From Nitrososphaeraceae archaeon (lineage in GTDB: Archaea; Thermoproteota; Nitrososphaeria; Nitrososphaerales; Nitrososphaeraceae): a stretch of DNA of 6,926 bases. The position numbers were made by a program, and so were the translations under genes. The stretch is from positions 1 through 6,926 of the forward strand of contig JASHSN010000546.1 in NCBI GenBank assembly GCA_030038695.1, given 5' to 3'. Position 1 is the first letter of the stretch. Each line of letters starts with the position of its first letter. Below, piece by piece: positions 1 to 4,797 of this stretch. A model generated the notes under the pieces. That model was not told the origin of the DNA, did no database searches, and saw nothing but the letters and a program-made list of their open reading frames with translations.

Positions 1-288
1 CCTGTTACATCCAAATTGTTTGGTTAGTCGTAGATCAATTATTGCCTCCTCTACTTCTGGAGTTAGTTTCTTGTACTTGATATTATGAGGTCTTCTAGAG
101 ATATCTGATAGTCCCTCTATTCATTTCTCCTCGTATCTGTTCTTCCACTTGTAGTATGTCTTTCTGGAAACATCATACCTCTTACAAATATTAGATACGG
201 TGTCACCAGTCCATTCTTTTTCATGTACTAGATTAAACTTTGTTATGATTTCTATATGGATACACTTCCTGACAGAAGTGTAACCCAT
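1..288 (-). pseudogene. IS481-family transposase, N-terminal part, interrupted by an in-frame stop and cut by the window edge
   Basis: Reading the minus strand from the ATG at 288 gives 96 codons to the window start. The first 55 residues carry a helix-turn-helix type DNA-binding region (VSNICKRYDVSRKTYYKWK at about 31-49, then NRYEEK). After a TGA at codon 56 (positions 121-123) the same frame continues with IEGLSDISRRPHNIKYKKL and TPEVEEAIIDLRLTKQFGCN. This order, HTH then 'EGLSDxSRRPH' then 'LTPExEExIxDLRLTxxFGCxR', is the usual N-terminus of IS481-type DDE transposases. Family members commonly have Gly at the stop position (EEEGLEGL), so one GGA to TGA change explains the break. The DDE catalytic part lies outside the window. 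The element is therefore likely dead, unless the TGA is a sequencing error. The family call is recognition from memory. Confidence 0.85.
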
Positions 289-331
289 GTTGGTAAGCTA
301 TAATGTCACCTATGTATGGAAATACAACAAT
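274..331 (-). repeat. IS left end, copy 1 (attached to the transposase fragment)
   Basis: This segment is repeated almost exactly at 3027-3083 in the same orientation. The two copies share the block reading CACCTATGTATGGAAATACA on the plus strand and differ by about two substitutions and one indel. Similarity stops at 331, just beyond a terminus that reads TGTTGTATTTCC on the minus strand, about 43 bases before the transposase ATG. IS481 elements typically begin with TGT, so this is probably the left terminal region with its promoter and start codon. The other terminus and any target duplication are outside the window. Confidence 0.7.
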
Positions 332-363
332 TAATAAACTGCGATCCTAGATCAGCACTCGCA

Positions 364-403
364 GGAGCTGAAGTTGAGAAATGGAACGGAGTTCCAGTGC
401 TCC
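364..403. repeat. Nested inverted repeat downstream of the 76-residue ORF
   Basis: An inner perfect hairpin TGGAAC-GGA-GTTCCA (382-396) sits inside outer arms GGAGC (364-368) and GCTCC (399-403). It starts five bases past the stop codon of the minus-strand ORF at 408-638, on its 3' side. It could be a 3' UTR stem or processing site. Archaeal termination mainly uses T-tracts and none follows here, so a terminator role is not supported. Confidence 0.35.
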
Positions 404-407
404 ATCC

Positions 408-638
408 CTACAAATTAAACATACCAGATGTCATGTGTATTTCTATGGCACCATTTTGAAGCAAGAGCTTGTATATTTCGCCCTTGCTATCTTCTCCTCT
501 AATAATAAAGACAACTTCATTAAATCCCGTCCTAAAAGCGCATAATGTGTATCTTTTTACTAACTTTAGGATTTTCCTTCCGGCCCGCCATCCGCATTTA
601 ACCGTAAAGGTGGTACTCCACATCTGAGACGATTTCAT
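408..638 (-). CDS. Hypothetical protein, 76 residues
   Basis: I do not recognise this protein. The start at 638 is preceded by GAAAAGGA five bases upstream, a plausible ribosome binding site, and an in-frame stop lies just beyond, so the start cannot be much earlier; Met6 at 623 is an alternative. The N-terminal half is basic (CGWRAGRKILKLVKRY, about 15-30). The second half alternates hydrophobic and charged residues (FNEVVFIIRGEDSKGEIYKL, about 39-58, then LLQNGAIEI), which suggests a small alpha/beta fold. It has no signal peptide or membrane helix. It stands alone, with an IS fragment downstream and a non-coding spacer upstream. It could be a truncated remnant of a longer gene. The evidence for coding is the start context and the protein-like sequence only. 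Confidence 0.4.
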   Translation of the reverse strand: MKSSQMWSTTFTVKCGWRAGRKILKLVKRYTLCAFRTGFNEVVFIIRGEDSKGEIYKLLLQNGAIEIHMTSGMFNL

Positions 639-880
639 ATGTCCTTTTCACCATGCGACATATTTGACGTTACTGCTACATTCTTCTTGGTAACTTTTCT
701 AATTTCGAAAGAGGCACCATAAGCACGCCACTAGTCAAGCTCTTACTTCCTCTGATGGAATACACATCATGATAATGCTAGTGATAATGGTATGAATCAT
801 AATTTGCCTACAAGAGACATCTCAAGCTAACTCTTTTCATCACTAGTCATACCGCACGGAACTATTTTCGAATGAGGATA

Positions 881-1060
881 TTATACAAGGTCGTTTATAT
901 CGTTTATATCAGGTTCTTCAGAAACTTCATTGAATTGGGTTTTTGCTGACTGAAGTAGCTTATCGACTTCTCTCTGCTTCAATATGCCTTTATCTACTAG
1001 CAGACCTAAAAGTTCCTTTACTACGATATCGGTATTAAAACATGCTTCAGTCTCATTCAT
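881..1060 (-). CDS. Small acidic helical protein of unknown function, 59 residues
   Basis: The preferred start is the ATG at 1060, giving MNETEACFNTDIVVKELLGL at the N-terminus; the same frame extends to a TTG at 1084 (eight more residues, MSRGSSNA). The core KELLGLLVDKGILKQREVDK (about 15-34) reads as a helix, a Gly-containing turn and a second helix, a common helical-hairpin pattern of the type 'L(V/L)xKGI(L/I)xxxEVDxLL'. The C-terminus is acidic and ends PDINDINDLV, where the DIN pair comes from an exact 9-base tandem duplication (892-909). It has no membrane segment or signal peptide; one cysteine (Cys7) is present. It is likely a cytosolic adaptor-like or regulatory peptide, but the function is unknown. 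A TATA-like box lies 29 bases before the TTG and about 53 before the ATG, so the TTG start cannot be excluded. Confidence 0.5.
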   Translation of the reverse strand: MNETEACFNTDIVVKELLGLLVDKGILKQREVDKLLQSAKTQFNEVSEEPDINDINDLV

Positions 1061-1107
1061 TGCATTACTTGATCCACGTGACAATAATTTAGTCGTTGTG
1101 TCTCAGA

Positions 1108-1117
1108 TCTTAAAAAG
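1108..1117 (-). promoter_or_regulatory. Putative TATA box for the 59-residue gene
   Basis: The minus strand reads CTTTTTAAGA. Its centre is about 29 bases upstream of the TTG at 1084 and about 53 upstream of the ATG at 1060. This fits a leaderless transcript starting at the TTG or a leader of about 25 bases before the ATG. In AT-rich DNA such a match is weak evidence. Confidence 0.25.
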
Positions 1118-1289
1118 ATTTGTATAGACGTACAGGAATTATAGCTGGAAGCGTCAATATGGGACAAGGATGACACAAGAGTTAACTCTTACGAAGCTAG
1201 TAACCTTTTTAACAGAGTCATGTGTCTGAGCTCATGCTTCTATGAAACTGATCGCAGCTGAAAGCAGGAAAACTTGGAGATAATATTAG

Positions 1290-1433
1290 GTATTAACAGG
1301 TAATATCCATAACACAGGTGACAGCGTAACGGTATCAGTGGATAATAAACTTAGTAACAGCAGAAAACATTGTAAACGCTAATAGGATCTATCTGTTATA
1401 ATCGATCAGACAGGAGACACAGCAACACCTTAA
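1290..1433 (+). pseudogene. Possible decayed remnant of a secreted or surface protein gene
   Basis: One plus-strand frame reads VLTGNIHNTGDSVTVSVDN, then two consecutive stops at 1380-1385, then DLSVIIDQTGDTATP before another stop. The alternating Thr/Val/Ser/Asp pattern and the recurring TGD-(S/T)-x-T motif look like beta-rich archaeal surface-protein repeats, and the DNA under the two TGD motifs is also similar (starting at about 1311 and 1407). There is no start codon or open frame, so this is at most a relic and may be chance. Confidence 0.2.
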
Positions 1434-1557
1434 CTTCCTCTGTGAGAATATGAAAACGAACTGGAAATTTACTGTGCCTTGCCCTGCAGCAACCAAAAAC
1501 CTATAACGCACCAGCTTATCATTTCACATTCGGCAGTCTTGAGATACAGGTAAGCAA

Positions 1558-2598
1558 TTATGGTGTTCTATTCCCTAAAAGTCTTGAACGACTCAAAGCA
1601 CTCCGCAGATAAACCATAGCTACCGCAATTGCTCCTCCAATTCCTACGTCGAGAATTCGAATAAATGAAAGATACCATTCACCCGGATAATAGATATTGA
1701 GGAGGATTATAATGAATGGCGTTAAAAATATTTGTGTGAGTACGACGTTTACTTTCATAGTAGCAAATACCATAACTGCAAAAGAGAATAGCAATGCTAG
1801 ACGCAAATAGAGATTACTGTTCTCAAGAGTTATCACTGCTGCTATCAATGCACCTACTATGGTTCCGATTACTATCATCGAAGTAAAGGTAGTTGTTGAA
1901 CTGATGTTTGGCCGAATCGCGACAATTATCGTGACAATGGCCCAAAAATCCCTCGGAAGTCCTAATACAGCAGTAGTAGCAGCAGCAAGGGCAGATGCGA
2001 TCCCTATTATAAGAGCACTTCCTAGCACATCTAATCGTGGCCTCGGTTGTTCATTCCCCGCGCTTTGTGACCCCGACAGATGTATTCTGTGCGATAGAAC
2101 AAACCGTTGAATCTCAATACCTAGCAGCGCCCATAACATTCCAATAAGAGAAAAAAGTGTCCTCAGACCGGCTGATTGCATTGAATAACCAGGTAAACCC
2201 ATACCTATAGCGAAAATGATTGCCGTGAACGTACCAACAGTTGCCCACTTTGGGCTGACCCTGGCGATGAGAGTAACAAATACAGCTATTCCAAGTAAAA
2301 GAATGGACAACAAGTGGCCGGTGGTAGCAGCAAGAGTTCCCAGCCCAAAGCTGGCTGCCTCAGTGAAGCAAGCTACAAGAAGAATCCGTGAAGGTATGGC
2401 AGGAAGCTGCATTTCAGTATTTGTCAGAATCATAGCCCCAAGGGTAGGCAAGGCTAAGATCAAGGCTGGTAAGTGGATTGCAAAACCCACAATTATTGGT
2501 GAAATGACAAAGGCCGCCGCTATAAATCCCCTAGTAAGGCTAAACTCAGACTTATCTACACGTCTGATATCTTTGACAAATCGGCTCATCCTAGACAT
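1558..2598 (-). CDS. FUSC-family integral membrane protein, probable aromatic/organic acid exporter
   Basis: The 346-residue product is very hydrophobic, with about 11-12 membrane segments in two sets of roughly six: near 22-42, 44-60, 72-92, 94-113, 118-136 and 145-166, then a polar loop with Ser/Gln/Arg/Pro at 167-190, then near 191-213, 217-230, 239-258, 263-281, 285-303 and 313-331. The second half carries the FUSC_2-like signature GLPRDFWAIVTIIVAIRPN (213-231), matching the 'W-A-hydrophobic-QPN' motif of the AaeB / fusaric-acid-resistance group, and a final RILDVGIGGAIAVAMVYL helix (314-331) typical of the domain end. FUSC proteins act in the cytoplasmic membrane in export of aromatic or organic acids; the substrate here is unknown. 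The length fits a compact archaeal member without the large cytosolic domain of AaeB. The start could be Met1 (2598) or Met4 (2589). The gene appears monocistronic; its leader carries a GATA repeat. Confidence 0.8.
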   Translation of the reverse strand: MSRMSRFVKDIRRVDKSEFSLTRGFIAAAFVISPIIVGFAIHLPALILALPTLGAMILTNTEMQLPAIPSRILLVACFTEAASFGLGTLAATTGHLLSILLLGIAVFVTLIARVSPKWATVGTFTAIIFAIGMGLPGYSMQSAGLRTLFSLIGMLWALLGIEIQRFVLSHRIHLSGSQSAGNEQPRPRLDVLGSALIIGIASALAAATTAVLGLPRDFWAIVTIIVAIRPNISSTTTFTSMIVIGTIVGALIAAVITLENSNLYLRLALLFSFAVMVFATMKVNVVLTQIFLTPFIIILLNIYYPGEWYLSFIRILDVGIGGAIAVAMVYLRSALSRSRLLGNRTP

Positions 2599-2602
2599 TC
2601 TT

Positions 2603-2621
2603 TATCTATCTATCTATCTAC
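2603..2621. repeat. GATA tetranucleotide microsatellite in the FUSC leader
   Basis: The plus strand holds TATC four times in a row followed by TA, then degenerate CTATTTGTCTGTCC units up to about 2634. Read on the minus strand this is a (GATA)n run ending five to six bases before the ATG at 2598. It overlaps the region where the start context or 5' UTR must lie. Such runs can change copy number by slippage. Confidence 0.8.
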
Positions 2622-2822
2622 CTATTTGTCTGTCCACCCATAGAAGATTCCGCTTCTCTCATCTTTTATTGTGGGTAACATCGCTAGGATCACTTATTGT
2701 CCCAAACAACTTAGTTATCTTTCACTTGCCAACATAATTTAGTATATCTTGATGGCTTTTGATACATCTGCTAAATTGGAAATTACACTAATAGTAGTGA
2801 TGAGCATAGAAACTTTTCAATC

Positions 2823-3020
2823 TTAATTGAAATACTCGTCTTCTGATTCGTCTTGTTCCTCGTCTTCTGATTCGTCTTGTTCCTCGTCTTCCAACTCATG
2901 AGTTTCATCCTTAATCTCTTCTCTTTCGGTTTCTTTGCTCATCTTCTTTATGTGTGTCACTTTGATCTTATATATTGTTACACGTACTATTATTCACACA
3001 ACTGCGAATACAGCCATCAT
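2823..3020 (-). pseudogene. Small acidic, probably membrane-anchored protein interrupted by an in-frame TGA
   Basis: From the ATG pair at 3020 and 3017 the frame reads MMAVFAVV, then TGA (codon 9, 2994-2996), then IIVRVTIYKIKVTHIKK and MSKETEREEIKDET, followed by a strongly acidic tail with two DEEQDESE units and the end DEYFN, stop TAA at 2823. Reading through the TGA gives a continuous short hydrophobic helix, a basic stretch (positive-inside type) and a highly acidic cytoplasmic tail: the layout of a 65-residue single-pass small protein. As written, only the part after the stop could be made, from ATG 2942 (39 residues) or GTG 2960 (45 residues). Either the anchor was lost by a nonsense mutation, the TGA is a sequence error, or only the soluble acidic peptide is real. 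No family is recognised. Confidence 0.4.
2835..2891 (-). repeat. 24-bp tandem repeat encoding the DEEQDESE units
   Basis: Two exact 24-base copies (2835-2858 and 2859-2882) are followed by a partial copy whose first nine bases match. The unit is a multiple of three and lies in the acidic ORF frame, so copy changes lengthen the Glu/Asp tail without breaking the frame. Confidence 0.85.
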
Positions 3021-3026
3021 AAAAAT

Positions 3027-3083
3027 AGAAGTGTACCCACGTTGGTAAGCTATAATGCCACCTATGTATGGAAATACAACAAT
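3027..3083 (-). mobile_element. Detached copy of the IS481-type element end
   Basis: This matches 274-331 over its whole length in the same orientation, with about two substitutions and one missing base. It includes the putative TGT terminus, the leader and the first codons of the transposase, where the ATG has become GTG (3040-3038) and the reading frame is shifted by the deletion. Nothing of the rest of the transposase follows: seven bases beyond the similarity the small acidic ORF begins. It is a relic left by deletion or recombination, or an end sequence reused as an upstream region. Confidence 0.65.
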
Positions 3084-3208
3084 ATGACACCTACCAGAAT
3101 CTAAATCAGTAGTTATATATCTTCCTTCAAATACATCGTGATCTAGTCACTTCGTTTATTATGCTTTTACGAATGGACGTACAGAGTTTATTCAACACTA
3201 TATTATTA

Positions 3209-3220
3209 CATAAAAAAAGA
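3209..3220 (-). terminator. Putative T-tract terminator of the Cys-loop secreted protein gene
   Basis: The minus strand carries a run of seven T (3212-3218) about 50 bases after the stop codon at 3267. Oligo-T runs on the non-template strand are the usual intrinsic termination signal in archaea. A plus-strand T-rich run (3232-3245) is adjacent, so the region may stop transcripts from both sides. Confidence 0.35.
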
Positions 3221-3266
3221 TAAGTTTTGGATTTTTTATTTTTCTTTGTGTCATTATGCCATAATT

Positions 3267-3905
3267 CTACCTATACATACAGCGCACCTGTCCACGCGGA
3301 CCAAAGAAACACCGTTTGGTGTGCCACCACTTCCCGTGCCATCTGAACTTCCCGTGGCCCCACGGGCCCCAGTGGTACTTCCCCGGATGGAATTTGTTAG
3401 TTATGTGGTAGTTGGTAGTTTTATGTGGTGCATTTCCATTGCTAGCTCCCTGTGCAGCGTTCCCAGCATTGCTACTCTGCTGTGACGATGTCGGGGTGTT
3501 GGGGACTAATATATTGTTTCTGGATGGGGCAGCAGCACTGGTTGGCTTGCTTACGCACTCATGTGATCCGTTCGGGGCTGTTTTACACTCTACGCTACTA
3601 GTAGCAGCTTTCCCGGCATTGCTACTCGGTTGTGTCGTAGCTCCAGCAGCACTTGTTGGCTTGGCTCCAGTATTGTTACTCTGCTGTGTCGTAGCTCCAG
3701 CAGCACTTGTTGCCTTGGCTCCAGTATTGCTACGTTCATGTGTAGTTTCACTTACGCATTCCTGCGGTCCGCCCTTTGTAATTTTACATTCTACACTACT
3801 TGAGACTTGCTTAGAGTATGCTTGATTAGCCAGTACAGTCATAATCAAAATCCCGGCTATAGCTACGGGTGCAATCATAGATACTATGATATGCTTCTGT
3901 ACCAT
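3267..3905 (-). CDS. Secreted/anchored Cys-loop protein with Thr/Ala/Gly repeats and a Trp/His/Lys-rich tail
   Basis: I do not recognise the family. The 212-residue product starts with a basic then hydrophobic stretch (about 5-30) ending ANQAYS, a signal peptide or N-terminal anchor. Then come loop 1 VECKITKGGPQECVS (Cys40-Cys50), an 18-residue repeat TGAKxTSAAGATTQx twice plus a partial copy (about 59-104), loop 2 VECKTAPNGSHECVS (Cys107-Cys117), a Ser/Asn/Gln/Ala linker (118-160), and a tail holding GKYHW, GKFRW and GKWWH (175-195) before loop 3 RCFFGPRGQVRC (Cys199-Cys209). All six cysteines fall in three C-x5-G-x3-C loops, suggesting three disulphide hairpins outside the membrane. The low-complexity linkers suggest a surface-exposed, possibly glycosylated stalk, and the His/Trp/Lys tail may bind metal or polysaccharide; both are inference. 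The ATG at 3905 is chosen because the signal segment follows it and a TATA-like box lies about 23 bases upstream. Confidence 0.75.
   Translation of the reverse strand: MVQKHIIVSMIAPVAIAGILIMTVLANQAYSKQVSSSVECKITKGGPQECVSETTHERSNTGAKATSAAGATTQQSNNTGAKPTSAAGATTQPSSNAGKAATSSVECKTAPNGSHECVSKPTSAAAPSRNNILVPNTPTSSQQSSNAGNAAQGASNGNAPHKTTNYHITNKFHPGKYHWGPWGHGKFRWHGKWWHTKRCFFGPRGQVRCMYR
3607..3738 (-). repeat. 54-bp tandem repeat within the secreted protein gene
   Basis: Units at 3631-3684 and 3685-3738 are nearly identical for their first 45 or so bases (plus-strand start TGTGTCGTAGCTCCAGCAGC). A degenerate partial unit lies at about 3607-3630. The period equals 18 codons, so copy-number change keeps the reading frame. 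Confidence 0.8.
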
Positions 3906-4231
3906 ATATCGTAAGAAAGTGACTATAATATTCCTATTAAGAAGTGCGATAGATTATTACTAAACATACATGTGCTACGGCGTGCTACGATGTCACACAA
4001 TCAATCTACGAATGAATGTGGAACATTATATCCCAGGTATTGAAGAGGAGGGATAGTTCCATTACTTGAATATCTAGTCGGGAGGTCATCTGGCCGATAT
4101 CATGCCAGTCTCTTAATATTGGATATCAAGTATCATGACGCATGTCCGCCGCTACATAAGCCACCGTCGCTGTCACGTGCGTACGGTTGACCCGTGTCCA
4201 AAGTCATCGTGGGCGCCAAAGCCAAATGTAT
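3906..4231. other. Spacer without recognisable genes
   Basis: Apart from the promoter of the secreted protein gene at its left edge, no convincing coding frame, RNA or repeat was found. The part from about 4135 to 4220 is visibly richer in G and C than its AT-rich surroundings, without a structure I can name. Confidence 0.45.
3924..3932 (-). promoter_or_regulatory. Putative TATA box of the secreted protein gene
   Basis: The minus strand reads AATATTATA, centred about 23 bases before the A of the ATG at 3905. This spacing fits a leaderless or near-leaderless transcript, common in these archaea. No Shine-Dalgarno-like sequence is visible before the ATG, which agrees with that. Confidence 0.4.
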
Positions 4232-4480
4232 CTATTTCAGATTATTGTTCAACGGGACAAGTTGCGAAGCGACCTGCGATGTGTGGATTTCCGCAATGAT
4301 ATGTGGAAGCAAAAATTTCCAGTTTATGTTATATGCCTGATCCGGTTGTGGTCCTCTTTTACATCTATTTCGAAAGGAATTATGCGCACTTATAATTCCT
4401 GAATGTGGTTCTAAAATGAAACTCTTTATACTATCTGAAATCCAGTGATACCTTCTAGCCATTCTATCAATATTACTCAT
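4232..4480 (-). CDS. Doubtful ORF, 82 residues
   Basis: The frame begins MSNIDRMARRYHWISDSIKS and has no recognisable motif, signal or membrane helix. In favour: a TATA-like TTTTAAATTT box on the minus strand around 4518-4529, about 43 bases upstream. Against: the purine-rich AAGGA touches the ATG and is too close for a ribosome site, the composition is unremarkable, and a plus-strand frame of similar length overlaps it. The next frame over the 3' part reads YHCGNPHIAGRFATCPVEQ, so a frameshifted relic is possible. Treat it as unproven. Confidence 0.2.
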   Translation of the reverse strand: MSNIDRMARRYHWISDSIKSFILEPHSGIISAHNSFRNRCKRGPQPDQAYNINWKFLLPHIIAEIHTSQVASQLVPLNNNLK

Positions 4481-4797
4481 TCCTTGTCGAATTACTGGTA
4501 GGGAAGGGAACCCAGAGAAATTTAAAAGGAAATGTATCGATTCTAATCATAAAATTCGTATGATATGTCTTTTTAGTATGCCGCATCCTAATGTTAAACA
4601 TACATTTTCTCGATGTATATAGTATACTAAACTATGGGATTAATATGGTTAACTTACAACGTTAATCATGTTGTAGAAATTTCAATACAATTTAAGACAC
4701 TATCGATCTTGTTTTTTACTCTCATGAGGGAATGATATGCAAACCAGATAAAGAATAGTTAAATGCACGAATCACAATATCAATTATAGCTGAAATA
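4481..4797. other. Upstream region of the histidine kinase, non-coding
   Basis: No coding frame is seen. It holds an imperfect palindrome at 4655-4675 and very AT-rich DNA. A TATA-like ATAGTTAAAT (4755-4764) lies about 38 bases before the kinase ATG and would fit a short leader. No riboswitch-like fold was recognised. Confidence 0.4.
4655..4675. promoter_or_regulatory. Near-palindrome upstream of the kinase, possible operator
   Basis: Arms TACAAC and GTTGTA are separated by nine bases (GTTAATCAT). Counting one mismatch, the arms extend to seven or eight bases around a short centre. It lies about 120 bases before the kinase start, the right size for a dimeric regulator site, but in AT-rich DNA it may be chance. 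Confidence 0.25.

Larger units (their letters stand above)
1061..1557. other. Gene-free spacer of about 500 bases
   Basis: No open frame of convincing length or composition is seen on either strand. It contains the putative promoter of the small gene on its left (1108-1117) and a possible decayed coding remnant (1290-1433). No tRNA, array or strong hairpin was recognised. The right edge is the 3' end of the FUSC gene. Confidence 0.5.

Noticed and set aside
364..403. Inverted repeat considered as a tRNA or tRNA fragment
   Set aside because: There is no cloverleaf, no T-loop GTTCGA-type core and no acceptor stem; it is a simple nested stem.
2216..2737. Plus-strand open frame of 173 codons
   Set aside because: It mostly overlaps the FUSC gene in antisense and continues into its leader microsatellite; the product lacks any recognisable protein pattern.
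1..3020. Two in-frame TGA codons (121-123 and 2994-2996), while the other ORFs reported here end in TAA or TAG, hinting at TGA recoding
   Set aside because: The sample is tiny, and the transposase position normally holds Gly, which TGA recoding as Trp, Cys or selenocysteine would not restore. Ordinary nonsense mutations in an IS and in a degrading locus are simpler.
2877..3104. Plus-strand frame of 75 codons rich in Phe, Leu, Tyr and His
   Set aside because: It is antisense to the acidic small gene and the IS relic; the hydrophobic composition is the complement of Glu/Asp/Lys codons.
3412..3825. Plus-strand open frame of 137 codons rich in Leu, Ala, Val and Cys
   Set aside because: It is the exact complement of the Thr/Ala/Gly-repeat gene. 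Its length follows from the GC-rich repeated codons there, and the minus-strand frame has a signal peptide and ordered Cys loops.
1558..3905. FUSC gene, acidic gene and Cys-loop gene as one operon
   Set aside because: They share a strand, but the gaps are about 220 and 245 bases, with a T-tract and an IS relic between them and a separate TATA-like box before the upstream gene.
4187..4402. Plus-strand frame of 71 codons
   Set aside because: It overlaps the doubtful minus-strand ORF, with no start context and no protein-like pattern.
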